Of a DNA stretch of 64,000 bases, positions 9,487 through 21,124 are shown piece after piece. Each line of letters opens with the position of its first letter. Within the stretch, counting starts at the first letter, position 1. A program made the position numbers and the translations under genes. The stretch lies in NCBI GenBank assembly GCA_016169945.1, contig JADLSH010000186.1:1054001-1118000 (forward strand), read 5' to 3'. The notes below the pieces were generated by a model. That model saw nothing but the letters and a program-made list of their open reading frames with translations. It was not told where the DNA came from and ran no database searches. The stretch is from Trachythela sp. YZ-2020. Lineage: Eukaryota > Cnidaria > Anthozoa > Malacalcyonacea > Clavulariidae.

Positions 9487-11868
9487 TCAACCCGATTTGT
9501 CTGTATCAATTTCCTCGTTTACATAGTCCACATTATCCATCTCCAAACGACACAGCTTGGCAATCGGTCTACGAAGGATCGTTACCGTCGTCTTGATCTC
9601 TCCACGTCGTCGCCGTTTCGCTCGCGTTACTACCGTTGAGCTTGTCTTTACGCTTGCCGCTCGAACTAATCCGTCTTCTCCTGGAAACACCTCCACAACT
9701 CTTCCTAATGGCCATTGCCCTCGAGAATACCCTTTGTCCATAATAAGAACCAAGTCGTCAATCTTTAAATTAGCTCTAGTAGTGTTCCATTTCTGACGAT
9801 TTGGGGAGGTATTCCTCTACCCATCGCTTCCAAAATAGATTAGCCATGTACTGGGCTTGCCTCCATCTGCGTCGGCAATGCAGATAACTTTCGTCGAATA
9901 TTCCAGGCGGGAGAATCGGGCACGGTCTTAGCTTCAGGAAGTGATTTGGCGTTAAAGGTTGATCATCTGAGACATCGTCGCTGTTGCGAGTAAGTGGTCG
10001 GCTGTTAAGAATGTTGGTTGCTTCCGCGATCACCGTCAATAAAACTTCATCAGGCACCACTTGCTCCTTTAGCAAGGCTTGTAAAATTTGCCGCGTTGAT
10101 CGAATCATCCTCTCCCAAACTCCCCCAAAATGGCTTGCTCCTGGTGGGTTGAACTTCCATTTAATTCCTCGTTGCGCACAGAAATTTTCAACTTTCTGCT
10201 GGTTCCATTCGTTAATTGCTACTTTCAATTCCTTGTCTGCGCTGGTAAAGTTCGTACCACAGTCGCTCCGGATAATTTCTGGGCAGCCACGTACGCTTAT
10301 AAATCTCCTTAGAGCGTTAATCATCGAGTCAGTGTCTAGTGAGTGTGCAATCTCTATGTGCACAGCGCGCACTGCCAGACATGTGAAAATGCATCCATAC
10401 CTTTTCACTCTACTTCTTCGCTGCTTCGCCTCCAAAGGACCGAAATAGTCCACTCCGACAAAGGTGAAAGGCGGTTGGCAAGGCGTAATTCTGTCTTCGG
10501 GTAAGTTAGCCATTAGTTGCTCACCAGGACGATTCTTCCTCTTTTGACACTCCAGGCATCTTCTTATCACGCGTCTTACTGCTGATCTTCCCTTTACTAC
10601 CCAATAACGTTTCCTTAACGTAGCAAGCACCGACTCCTGACCCATGTGTCCCACTTCTACGTGGTATTCTTGTATAATCAAGTCCGTCACATAATTCTTG
10701 CAGGGCAAAATGATTTGATGCCTTGCGTCTTCTGTAATTTTGGCGTTCTTCAGTCGGCCACCAACTACTAACAATCCATCCTTCATTGCTGGGTTTAGCT
10801 TGTACACCGAGGTTCCCATTCCTTTCAACGTTTTCTTCGGGTTGGATCGTTCAGCTATCATAATTCGTTCCACTTCAGGGAAAGCCACTTGTTGAACATG
10901 TTGAAGGATAATTTGTCGTTTCGCCCACGTCTGCTCTCTTTAATTTCCACCAACAAGAATATTGTTGAATCAGCGTATCTAAGGGGAAATTTCTCACGGT
11001 CGTCGCGTAGATTAGGTTATCTTTTCTTACTTCTGGATCACTCGCCATGATAGAAGGGATAACGATATTCGTTGGCCAACTGGTTTCGCTTTTCCAGAGA
11101 AATTCTGGACCTCTCAACCAACGATTATTCTTCGCCATTGCATAGAGTTTCAGACCTTTCGACGCATCATCTGCTGGGTTGTCCTCACTACTAACGTAAC
11201 GCCATTGACCGGCAGAGGACCCATTTCGTATAACTGTGAGTCGATTCGATTCAAAGGTGTGAAACCGTTTGGACTCGTTGTTGATACATTTCAGCACCGA
11301 GGTGGAATCTGTCCAGTAGGTTATGCTGTCCACGGTGATATCCAATTCTTCTTGGATCATTTTACTCAGCTTCACGGAAATAACTGCTGCCGTTAACTCC
11401 AAGCGGGGAATAGTCATTTCACGGATCGGTGCAACGCGAGCTCTTCCTACAATAAAAGAGCAATGGATGTTGTCGTTGACGTCCACCATACGAAGGTAGG
11501 CCACGGATCCATATCCCACGTGCACGTGAACCATCTGAAAAAAGGTGCAGCTGGGTATCTTTGATCTCCCCAAAGTTCTTGGGTTTAAAACAACGCTCTA
11601 TTCGGATTTCTTCTAGGCGCGGTAGGTCTTCCAGCCAACGTTTCCACTGCTCCTTATTTTTCTCGGTGATGATTTCATCCCATTCCTCCTTGTGCCGACA
11701 CAGTTCTCGCAGGAGTAACTTCGCTTTCATCACGTAGGGCGCCACGAAGCCCAAAGGATCAAATAAGGAACAGACAACTGACAACATATTTCTTCTCGTC
11801 GTTGACTTCTGGATTGCCATTGCTAACATCTTCGTTTGGGTTTCCCATACAAACTTGTCGTTTTCCAC
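9487..11868 (-). pseudogene. BEL/Pao pol, distal half: RNase H, integrase and C-terminal domain
   Basis: Read from 11868 downward. First comes the connection domain after the RT (RRNMLSVVCSLFDPLGFVAP), then an RNase H-like region with FSDGS near 11525 and YWTDS near 11315. Integrase follows, with an H2C2 zinc-binding motif and the DDE triad: D in VDYFGPL, D in RSDCGTNF, E in GGVWERMIRS. It ends with a DUF5641-type tail (WRQAQYMANLFWKRW, then LVLIMDKG). The frame breaks near 11518 beside a short cacgtg duplication, again between about 10888 and 10930, and near 9785. The stop is at 9487. It joins directly to the RT half beyond the TTAA element at 11880-13045. In an active element this would be one polyprotein that processes and integrates the cDNA. 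Confidence 0.88.
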
Positions 11869-11879
11869 GTTCCATTTAA

Positions 11880-13045
11880 GGTGGCTCCCTACAGTTAGTA
11901 CAGTTTGAAATCCGATCTATATAGATCAGACGTCATGATTGCGTCCCACGCGTGGAATATTCGTGACCCGGCAAAAATGTTTGAAGCAAGCCGCGGGAAG
12001 TTATTTTCGGAGACTTTTAATATATCTGCGAAGAAACCACAAATTTTTCATTATAATCGTAAACCTTTGAAATTTAAACAGTATGTATGTTTTTAACCAG
12101 TTTCTAAGCTTTCTTTTAGTGTGTTTTTTACCTATATGAGTTCCGTATATTCTTTTATAATGTTCAAAATCTTCGACTGGTTGCATTGACTATTACTATT
12201 AGATTCTGAAATTATATTTTATACTGTGTTCAAGGAAGTCTAGAACTGCCAAAGTAATATAATATAATATAATATGTTACTCCTATCTTTCAACTCAATT
12301 CACAATTAGTGTTTGACCTGCTAAACTAGCACATAAAACTACAATACAGACAGTTTCATACGGTTTTATACGAGTTGTCTTTATCTGAAAAATACATGTT
12401 GTTTGAATGTCTAAACTGACACGTTTCGCTTCATTATTGTGGTCACAGATTGTTGATTGTTGTGGTTTCATTTCGTGTTGTTCACGTATTATAATTTCCA
12501 CGCATGCGCAAAGTGCGATCTTGTCGAGTCGATATTTAATCACGTCAGCAACTTCAAATGGGTTTTCAAGCTGTTTTTCTTGTGTCTCCTTCGGTGAAAT
12601 TTTTTAAAACTTTGTACAATTGTTAAATATGATAAGAAGAAAAACATATCCAAATTTCAAAAAATTCTACAAGGAGGTTTCTCTGCAATCGAAATTCCAA
12701 AATATCTCGAAACTAACCTTATAAACTACCCTTCAAATTTTGATATGTTATTCTTTGGTGGACCATTAATCTTCCAAAAAAATTTCAGAAAAATTGACCG
12801 AAGGAGAAAAAAGATATTGTCAATTCAATCTCAAATTAGACAATATAAACGCAAAAGATAAGACAGCATGGTTGCCATAGCAACACTAACACTATTCCTG
12901 TTTGTCCATAAAGAGACAGTCCAATACCTCTTTACATTCCTGGAAATGCTCATTTTGCCCTGTCGTAAGTGTATCCAACATAAATTTAGTTGAAAGCGAA
13001 ATTTACTGAAGTGCACAAAATTTTACCGAACTGTAGGGAGCCACC
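11880..13045. mobile_element. non-autonomous TTAA-site DNA transposon (piggyBac/Kolobok type) inside BEL pol
   Basis: Inverted ends ggtggctccctacagt (11880) and ctgtagggagccacc (to 13045) are each flanked by TTAA (11876-11879 and 13046-13049). Removing the insert plus one TTAA restores continuity of the pol frame between the RT half and the connection domain, which proves insertion after the retrotransposon was formed. TTAA duplication is characteristic of piggyBac and Kolobok superfamilies. The 1166 bp contain no transposase and only a short TAATA microsatellite near 12256. Superfamily choice between the two is open. Confidence 0.9.
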
Positions 13046-13049
13046 TTAA

Positions 13050-15333
13050 GACCAAGCGTACATTCCGTAGGAATATCCTCAATATCTAAACTGACAACTG
13101 ACTTTGCTCTTTCTGACTCTGGAATTTCAGAAAGTACCTTCCGATCGTTGCAGATCCACTTCGTTAGTCTAAATCCGCCCTTCTTCATCAATTCTCTCAG
13201 CTGTGTTACCAATCTGCTGGCCAATGCGGGATCATTTACCGATTTCATTAAATCATCAACGTACATATTTCTTTCGACCGTCTTTACAGTTTCTTGATCA
13301 AATTCCTCCTGATTCACGAACGCTGCCCTTTTTAAACAAAGGTTAGCACAGCTAGGCGATGACGTAGCACCGAAAACATTTTTTATCATCCGGTACTCCG
13401 TTGGTTCTTCTTCAAGATTGGCATTCTCCCACCAGAGAAATCTCAGTACATCACAATCTTTGGGATCCACTCTGATCTGATGGAACATAGATTCTATATC
13501 TGCTACTAATGCTATGGGCTCTTCACGAAACCCAATCAGGACGCCCACCAATGGGTTCGCTAAATCTGGACCTTGTAGTAACTGCTGGTTGAGTGAAGTC
13601 CCACAATGCGGAGCTGCACAGTCAAAAACAACTCTGACTTTCTCAGACTTCATCGGGTGCGTCACAGGATGATGAGGCAGGTACCAAATTGGACGATCGT
13701 CTCTCTCTAACTCTTTCTCTGGAATCTTTTCAGCATGCCCTTTATCGATGTAATCTTCCATTGTAATCTTATATTTCTCTAGCAGCTTTTCATCTTTCTT
13801 TAATCGATTCTTAAGTGACTGGAGCCTTCTTTCCGCCATCCGCTTATTGTTTAACAAGCTCGGGGGATGTCTGCGCCAGGACAAAGCTACTTGATAATGA
13901 CCATCTACCATTGTCAGTGATTTCTCCATTAAGTCTAAGGCTCTGTGGTCCTCTACTGATGCTTCGACGTTGGTGTCAACCGTTGTGTCGCCGAAATCTG
14001 TATTCCAAAGTCTTTCCAACTGGCGTGTCAACAGTTCGTTTTCATTCTGCTGCAATTCTTCTTTGTGTGATTCCCAATCATCATATTTAATATTGACAGG
14101 TCTACCTTTGGCTGGATACTCCATTTCTTTGAAATCAGAGTGATCGTGTATCACGTCAACGGCCCTGTTGTCTAAACGAGTTAGATTCACAGCACTGGCT
14201 TGATCTTCCTTCAGTCCGCTCATGGGACCCATGACTGGCCATCCGAGACTGTACCTTATAGCAACAGGATCTGTATCCTCGCCCACCTTGTGTTCTAAAG
14301 GCAAGAACAAGCTCGGTTTTTCCTTAACTCCGATCAGAAGCATGACTTCTCCATTCACCAACTCTGGTATATCTAAGCCACTAAGATGGGGCCACTCACT
14401 AAGATCTTCTTGTTTCGCTATACAACTTGGGGATATTGGCATTTGCTTTACGGTCTTCACCTTCGATAATTCAACTGTCGTAGATTCATCCATCGATTTC
14501 ACAACAATGTTTACCATCTCACCTTCTACTTCAGTACTGCCCGTCATTCCGGTCAAGGTGTAACTTATCTTGTCACCGAGTAAACCGAGCCTCTTTGCTA
14601 GCTGTTCATGACATAGAGTTACCTCTGATCCATTGTCCATTAAGGCATAAGTCTCCACGGTCTTACTACTGTCCGTTCCCGACACCTTAACTGGAACAAC
14701 TCCCAAGCACACTTTACACTCGCCTTCTCCGGTCGCTGTCGCTGACACATTATTGACTTCTTTAGTTTTACCGACTTTTTCTTCACCGACCTCATTTTGT
14801 TTACCATCTGGCTTCATTGTTCTGTTCAATTTGTCATTTCGACGATAATCATTTGATGTTGGGTCATCCAATCCCTTGGCTGATGTACTCCCACCAACGA
14901 ATGTGTTATTTGGTCGATGCATCAATGTGTGGTGTTCCCCGCTACAGTTCTCTATGAGGCATTTGAAACGAGTTTTTTGACAGTTCTTTGCTATATGCCC
15001 CCTTCCTAAGCATTTGTTGCAGAGGCCGTTCTCTTGAACGCATCTTCGCTTCTCACCATACTCCAGGATCTTGAACACTTCACACCGCCACACTCCGTGC
15101 TGACCAGAACACACTACGCACCTTTGAATAGGTCTTGGTGGGTACTTACTGTCTTGAATTCCTGGATTATATCTACCAGTTGGAAATGATGATAATCCTT
15201 TCGCTTGCTTTGAATCTTTCCATTTATTATCTTTGTCATTTCTGAATTTTGAACCACCTTTGGTCATATCGCTGCCAAATTCGTTGTCCACTAACCTCGC
15301 TCGATTCCTGACAAACTTCACTAAATCCCCAAA
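13050..15333 (-). pseudogene. BEL/Pao gag end and pol first half: zinc knuckles, protease, reverse transcriptase
   Basis: The frame reads from 15333 down to the TTAA insertion. In order: Cys/His clusters of the gag zinc knuckle type (CNKCLGRGHIAKNC); a DUF1758-like aspartic protease with ALMDNGSEVTLC; a linker with RRHPPSLL; then the BEL reverse transcriptase with VRVVFDCAAPHCG, VADIESMFHQI and the catalytic MYVDD near 13250. The sequence is in frame with the upstream gag segment except for one TAA at 15334-15336. A few codons read into the inserted element before 13003 are not part of pol. About 760 codons, close to the expected size for this part of a BEL polyprotein. Confidence 0.9.
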
Positions 15334-16773
15334 TTATGGTCGACGTCCAGATTCGATGATGCTTCCAGCATGTTCAGTCCACTTTGCTCTAAGGAACATG
15401 GGTAATTTCTTCACCAGTTCTCTAAGGGTATTCATGTGATTTAAATCTGCCATATATTCCACACCCATGCCGGTCAGTGTCCTCTCTGCGGTTGTTAGAT
15501 GCCTTGCAAGTTCCAACAAAGATGGACCATCGGCTGTCTTCAGGTCAGGTAAGCTCATAAGTCTCTCCATGTGTGCCCCAGCGATAATGTGAGGTTTTCC
15601 AAAATTTGTCTTCAATGTCTCTTTCGCCACCTCATATCCATCTGCTAAATTAACACAGCTCTCGATTGATTCTCTTGCTTTACCCACACAGTGTTGTATC
15701 AACAATTGTAGCTTCCTGTGTGGATCGGGATTGTCCCTTTCCAGGCATGTTTCAAAATTATGTAGAAATGTCACATACTTCAATGGGTCACCGTTATATC
15801 GAAGATACTCAATCTTAGGTGAGTTAACAACTTGTCGCAATGCTCCAACAATGTCTTCGCCATAGGATCGATCTTCTTTCCGTTCTACCGTCTTGGTCTC
15901 TAGTGGTTGCGCAAGTAACGGTTGGTGCTGAATGTGCGCCGGAACATTTTGTTGTTTGGATACGTTGCTTGTTGGTATGCACTCTTCCCGCTTCACTTTC
16001 TCATCTTCCTTAGGTTTAGTTATAATTTCCTTTTGTATTTCTTGCTCAGCTTCCGCAACAGCAGATATCTCCGTTTGAATTTGGTTATCTTGTTCAGATG
16101 CTATGTGATATGATACTATAGCTTGTTCAGCTTGCATTTCCGCTTCCGTAAGCTCTCGTTTTCTTTTCAACTCTTGCTCTTGGCATTCGAACGCTTGTCG
16201 CCTTTTAGTCTGCTCCAATTTTAACTGGGCAAGAGTCATCTTCTCTTTTTTCCTCGACTGCTTTGATACCTTGAACTTGCTCTACTTTCATCACTATTTC
16301 CACTCCTTGATGATTTGGAATATCGCCGACTTTGGACATCTTCCAGATTAACTTCTGCCATTTTTTGTCTATTTTGCCATTGCGTTACCATGGCATCCAC
16401 GCTCAACTTCCGGTTTCTCTGCTGTTCGTAAATCGAATGTACATATTCTTTTTCGTTTTTGCCTTCCAGTAGCATGTAAAACTTCTCGTGTACGTCGACA
16501 AAATGTTTCCATGCATTGTTAAAAGCTTCCAGTTTGAAATAAACCTCTTCCAAATCGCTTTGGTTTTCCATTAATAAACAATAGACATGCTCATACACTT
16601 TGTCAATTTGAATCGCACGCAATTCGTAAAGTTCATGCATTTTATTTCTTAAAATATTCGCCTCGACCGAAGCGCACTCTTCTACTTTTGCTTCTTCGCC
16701 GCAGTAAAGCTCCTCAGCAGCTATCTGCCGATCCGTTGGCTAATTTCGCTGATGAGCCAGATATATGCGACAT
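15334..16773 (-). pseudogene. BEL/Pao gag
   Basis: The probable initiator is the ATG at 16771-16773 (MSHISGSSAKLANG). The frame shifts near 16725 and again in the A-run near 16246. The middle part contains coiled-coil, Glu/Lys-rich sequence. From about 15830 there is a DUF1759-type capsid-like domain (YLRYNGDPLKYVTFLHNFE, LIQHCVGKARESI). It ends at TAA 15334-15336, after which the same frame continues into the zinc-knuckle/protease part. In an intact element gag and pol would form one continuous frame. Confidence 0.85.
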
Positions 16774-16881
16774 GTTTACTTCGAATAATATTTCAATTAA
16801 TATATTTCCTCTTTCAAATAACAAGTCAATACGCAACCAAATCTTCTTTTCGAATACTCCAATTTCGAATTAGTCGAAAAC
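16774..16881 (-). other. BEL/Pao 5' leader
   Basis: The segment between the 5' LTR and the proposed gag ATG would hold the primer-binding site directly beside the LTR. I could not match it to a specific tRNA from memory. AT-rich, no frame. Confidence 0.6.
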
Positions 16882-17315
16882 TCTAGCGGGCCTACGCTCC
16901 GCTTATATCCAAATTTAAAACACAAACAAAAACCCCATTCGATAGACTGAAAACACGCCGTTTAATGATAATAACAATGATCAAAGACAATATACAAACA
17001 TTATTCACATCGCCATACCAACGTTCGGGTGGTTTTCTAACACAAAATAGAATTAAAATACACTAATAAACTTGCAGTTCATACAAATAAAGTTCACAAT
17101 ATATTTACAAGTTAACTTACCGACTGTATCGATCAAGTTAATGCCTTTTTTCCCACAAATATCTAATTTCAACGCTATATTCCAACAATAACAAAACACA
17201 TTTCAAACACATTCCGAAGTCTTACGAACGATTACGAACACACTACGAACAATGCGGCCGCGCCCGCATAGCGCGTAAACAAGAACATCCCCCTAATTAC
17301 TGATCGGTAGCTACA
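16882..17315 (-). repeat. BEL/Pao 5' LTR (intact)
   Basis: 434 bp, uninterrupted. It provides the reference that shows how the 3' LTR was split. It begins TGTAGC on the minus strand at 17315 and is flanked outside by the target duplication tgttt. Confidence 0.9.
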
Positions 17316-17320
17316 TGTTT

Positions 17321-17700
17321 ATTGTTATATGTGAAATCATTCTTGTTGGAAGTGATTAAATTATATGAAATAACAGTTTCAAGCATGGGCATAAGGCAAT
17401 ATCTAAAGGGGGGCCAAACCCCCCCCCAAATTAACAGGGAACTTTAACAAAGGGGGCTAAGCCCCCCTCGAGCCCCCCCTCCAATACACCACTGCTCTAT
17501 ACTTAGTCGCAAAATTCAGGGTTTTAATGCATGGTTATAAATTATCATAATTGGTAATACATGAAAAAAAGCAACATAGAAAGCATTTTTAAAATCTGAT
17601 CTTGAATTCAGTAAAAGTGGTTTGGTAAATAAGTAAAATTAGCATTTTTCTATTTATCTTCGGTGCCACGCCGAGGCATAAATAATGAACAGTCCCTAAA
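17321..17700. other. unassigned DNA with a C/G-tract repeat
   Basis: Around 17400-17510 is a sequence of the gggggctaagcccccc type that recurs in the hAT-like elements of this window. It may be a small MITE, but I cannot set its ends. No coding signal. Confidence 0.4.
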
Positions 17701-17990
17701 TTTGCCTTCGTTAATGCTCGCTCTGTTAGAAACAAAGTATCTGATGTCGTGGATCATGTTGTCAACTCGCCCAACATTGATATTTGTGTAATAACTGAAA
17801 CGTGGCTAAAAGATTGCGACTCTGTCACTGTCACAGGCCTATCACCATCAGGCTATTGTTTCGAAAATTAACTTAGGAAGAGTGAGAGATCTGGTAGTGG
17901 TCTAGGAGTAAATGCAGCTGGTCGATGCTAATGAGTACATATCTTTTGAATTGTCTGAATGGAATATCTCCTTACAGACTCATGTCATCA
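17701..17990 (+). pseudogene. LINE endonuclease N-terminal fragment
   Basis: The frame reads VNARSVRNKVSDVVDH, then CVITETWLKD, the first conserved blocks of the apurinic-like endonuclease of CR1/L2-type LINEs (the E of ITETW is a catalytic metal ligand). A stop follows SGYCFEN and the rest is scrambled. It is cut at 18003 by the inverted-repeat element that starts at 18007. Confidence 0.75.
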
Positions 17991-18086
17991 AATCGATTGC
18001 TGTTTAAGCCTGGTTCACACTAGCAATTTTGTCGGCGATAATCCTCCACCTGACGCATGCGAATGAGTGGACTCACGGACTAAAGT

Positions 18087-18861
18087 CACTGACCTATACT
18101 AAATGGACTGAGCGTGCAATCTATTTTATCAGGAGCTCGATGTCCTCACCACTGCCACGTCATATAGGTCTTTGCTCTCATGCGTAAATTCGCTGACTTA
18201 CAAATGCGTTGATAAACGGCTCGGTTCTATATTTTTATTGTTTCAAACTCAAAAAAATTGTGAATTTTGTGTTTTTGAGGCGAGAAATTGCTGCGAAATC
18301 ATTGTAGAAAGTAAGTCAGTTTATACTAAATGTGATCTTTATGAAATTGGGGGCTGTCAAGTATGTTTTCAACTCTCAATTAAAGCCGTATACAAGTTTA
18401 GAAAAAAATCTCAAATAGCCGTAGAAAACTCCACAAAAACAGTCTTTTACTCAGTATAATACCAAGAAAGATTGTCGGCGAAAAAGTTTAATGTCAACAG
18501 AAGGTTAATACTTACATAACACGACAAATTTTATGGAAAAACTATAGCATAAATACCAGCAATCGATGGCCCGAAGCTCTTGTTGTGGTCGTGTATAAAA
18601 ACATACCGAAGCCATCATTTTATTTAAAATTAAAATGTCTGTTTTCAAACTTGCAACAGGAAAATATACTCATATTTTGGAAAAGGTTGTTCTCAACTCG
18701 AAGGTAAATTTCAAAAACACAAATTCGCCCGCGAGCACAAATAACATTAGGAAAATATCGCTATGCGGTAATTTTCATCGATGCGAGGACCTATATGACG
18801 TCAGCAACGGTGAGGACACTTTTTGACCTCGAGCACTCAGTCCATTTAGTATAGGTCAGTG
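18087..18861. mobile_element. 775-bp hAT-type MITE with long inverted ends
   Basis: Ends start CACTGACCTATACTAAATGG, and the right end is the inverse. A second matched block (tcctcaccactgccacgtca and its inverse) extends the arms to about 100 bp. The 8-bp word actaaagt flanks it at 18079-18086 and 18862-18869. Non-coding; short frames within it are not supported. Confidence 0.88.
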
Positions 18862-18907
18862 ACTAAAGTATGTGACCGTTATGGGATCGGTTTTACGAAG
18901 GCATACG

Positions 18908-19262
18908 TTGATGTAGATCAGCCGTGCATGTACGTGGTCACTCGTGCGTGACTGTCCCTGCCATAGGAACTGTACATAAACTTTGTTATTATTTATTCCA
19001 TGGGAAGTGCACTGCATGGGACTTCGTGTCCCGTTCGCACTTATCCCGCTTGGGTTATCTTGTTTTATACTTGTGTATGTTCGTCTTATTATTTGTTGTC
19101 ATATAAATATTGTAAATATACTAGTTAACCCAATAAGTTCTTTAAAAAGAAAAAAGAAAAAAAAAGCCTTCAAAACGTTAAGTCCAACCAACTTCATTGA
19201 AGTACATTCGCTCCAGGCAAACCTAGTCAACGAATAAACAGAACGTAGTAACCGGGGACGGG
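18908..19262 (+). mobile_element. 5'-truncated LINE tail (3' untranslated region only)
   Basis: It begins within ttgatgtagatcagccgtgc and runs through a T/A-rich segment to about aaccgggga near 19260. It matches 22095-22610, where the same sequence follows a LINE coding end. It is inserted in the nested element after cgttgat; the uninterrupted site occurs at 19558-19571. It serves as the empty-site reference for the Penelope insertion at 22391. Confidence 0.75.
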
Positions 19263-19372
19263 CTAGCCTGCGTCGCAGACGGTTGGGAAACTTGAGACGG
19301 GGAAAATACCCGTCTGCGGTCCAGCGACCACATTCGTGTGCCGACCCCCTGTGTATTTGCATAATAATTAGA

Positions 19373-19571
19373 TAAGTCAGTTTATACTAAATGTGATCTT
19401 TATGAAATTGGGGGCTGTCAAGTATGTTTTCAACTCTCAATTAAAGCCGTATACAAGTTTAGAAAAAAATCTCAAATAGCCGTAGAAAACTCCACAAAAA
19501 CAGTACTATAGGTCAGTGACTAAAGTATGTGACCGTTATGGGATCGGTTTTACGAAGGCATACGTTGATAT
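19373..19571. repeat. composite duplicate of two MITE segments
   Basis: Bases 19373-19504 copy about 18310-18441 (the word gtcagtttatactaaatgtg marks both). Bases 19505-19571 copy about 18850-18912, including the right end of the MITE and the flank actaaagt. The MITE portion between the two is absent. It is a duplicate with an internal deletion, lying on the far side of the LINE tail. Confidence 0.8.
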
Positions 19572-19957
19572 GTCATTCGCTCGATCACATCGATCAGGAA
19601 GAGGAAAATCGCAGACACAATTGCTAGTGTGAACCAGGCTTTATTAAATCGCCCACAATTTTTAACAGTTTTTCGAATTATTTTACGAATGAATTTATAA
19701 ATATAGCCTAAAAGTAATTTTACGATTTTATCTCTCACTGTTTGTATTTTACTTAGCGCTTTAGAATATTTATAGTTTAAGCACCTTATAAATTTTCAAA
19801 TATTATACTATATTACTATTGTTCTACCTGAGTGCTCACGAAACAAAGAAATACGACTGCTAACAATTTATCACCAGGTAACCGCAACTAAACTGCGCAT
19901 AAATTAATGATAAAATGCATATTTAATATAACTGAACTCGATCAGCATTTGTCATTC

Positions 19958-20264
19958 TGCATGACACAAGCAGCGAAGAAAGAGTGCTTAATCATGAGCT
20001 ACATACGTGGCAAACCTCAACCTGTTAGTAATTTGTCTTCTTACGATAGGAAAGATGCTGACAAATGGTTGGCTGTCTTAATGAAGGAACTCGAGGCAAA
20101 ATACAAGAACAAGTTAGACCTCATGTTGAAACTACATCCGCCCGCCGGGGATGAAAATGCAGCCATGAAAGGTCATCCACATGACTATCCCGACGTTGAC
20201 GCCAAGGAGTTGGGTCTCACTCCTCCTGTTGAAGCTTTGATGAATGCGATCTTAACCGACCCAG
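19958..20264 (+). pseudogene. PSDC/PsiD-like decarboxylase, exon 1
   Basis: First recognised coding exon of a gene of the phosphatidylserine-decarboxylase-related family (PF12588 then PF02666), which includes fungal PsiD tryptophan decarboxylase. Possible starts are the ATG at 19961 (MTQAAKKECLIMSYIRGKPQ) or the ATG at 19994. It reads DKWLAVLMKELEAKYKNKL, then LTPPVEALMNAILTDP, and ends in phase 1 at G|gtaagc. Joined to exon 2 this gives DP-E-INMFFHQMF, the family's conserved junction, so the splice is convincing. The exon is intact, but later exons carry frameshifts, hence the pseudogene label. An earlier exon cannot be excluded. Confidence 0.8.
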
Positions 20265-20785
20265 GTAAGCAATAGCAGCTTAGTCGACAGCGTTTTTTGT
20301 ATAGGCTCCAAAAACGCCTGTCATGCTATTCCGAGCTCTGTGCTTTTAAACTTTGGTTAGTCTGAGTAGACATTTTTTGTATAACTATATTTCATCGAAT
20401 AGAAGTAATGTGGCTACACCTTATCTTTCGCGATATTCGTCCTGTTCTGAAATGGTTACGAGCCGATATCCTGGTCTGTGTTCTATGCCGTTGTTAATGT
20501 GAGATGATGCATCACGGACTCAACATTAAAGATGGAAATGAACAAATTGGGTAAAATGTCTGTAAATGAAAGATATTTGCATTCCATGCCTTCGTCTCAC
20601 ATGGATGGTTTCGCGATAAACTATTCTGGTTCGCAGCTTATCAACCTCCGTTATTAATCTAAGCCCGTTCATCGAGATTTCGTCCTGTAATAGACAATTT
20701 GTACTATAGACTATTTTTTTATCTAGGCAAACAAAAAGTATATTGCCGGAAAGAACATACTAAAATTAGAAAATTTTGTCTACTT

Positions 20786-20858
20786 TTGTATTACGTGCGG
20801 AAATTCCTACCACATTTGGGCCGAAATGTGATAGGAATTTCCGCACGGTAATACAAAA
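20786..20858. repeat. short palindrome (foldback)
   Basis: Arms built on tgcggaaattcctaccacat and its inverse are separated by only a few bases, extending into gtattacg/cggtaatac. It lies in intron 1 of the decarboxylase gene. It has the form of a tiny foldback MITE; no flanking duplication was established. Confidence 0.7.
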
Positions 20859-21124
20859 CAGTATACAAAATTTGCAAACTTTGCAAGGCTATATTTTCCG
20901 CAATTTACAACATTTCGCAACCAAACTTTGCAATTTTACTAATCTTATTAATATGTTCTTTGTAGCTGTTGTGAATGATTCCCTTCTCCTTGCCTAGAAC
21001 AAAATGTAATCATAGTGAAATTACTATACGTTTATATGGACAAGCTGGCTGTAACGGTTCCGGAGATCTCTCTTGAAAAGGACGATATCTCCCTTACCGG
21101 GATGAAAATTTCAATTTAGGATAA

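Larger units (their letters stand above)
5251..17320 (-). mobile_element. BEL/Pao LTR retrotransposon, full length, with nested insertions
   Basis: Two LTRs bound a gag-pol region on the minus strand. The 5' LTR is 16882-17315. The 3' LTR is split into 9010-9428 and 5256-5277 by an inserted element. The outer flanks carry the same 5 bp, tgttt (5251-5255 and 17316-17320), a typical target duplication for this superfamily. The shared 419 bp of the LTRs differ at about 6 positions (~1.4%), so the insertion is fairly young. LTRs begin TGTAGC on the element strand; the other end does not show the usual CA. Domain order is gag, zinc knuckle, aspartic protease, RT, RNase H, integrase, as expected for BEL/Pao. 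The coding frame has at least four small breaks besides the TTAA insertion, so this copy is inactive as written. Confidence 0.9.
18007..19640. mobile_element. inverted-repeat DNA element, TTA-flanked, with nested inserts
   Basis: The left end is agcctggttcacactagcaa and the right end is its inverse, ending at 19640, with ~30 bp of near-perfect match. TTA borders both sides, compatible with a 3-bp duplication as in PIF/Harbinger-type elements; this class is a guess. It contains a full MITE (18087-18861), a LINE 3' tail and a rearranged partial duplicate. No transposase seen. Confidence 0.65.

Noticed and set aside
9557..10448. Plus-strand frames over the BEL integrase
   Set aside because: Antisense shadows of the integrase and C-terminal domain, which show the conserved motifs.
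18172..18459. 95-codon plus-strand frame
   Set aside because: It lies wholly inside a MITE with inverted ends and an 8-bp duplication; part of it is duplicated as non-coding DNA at 19373.
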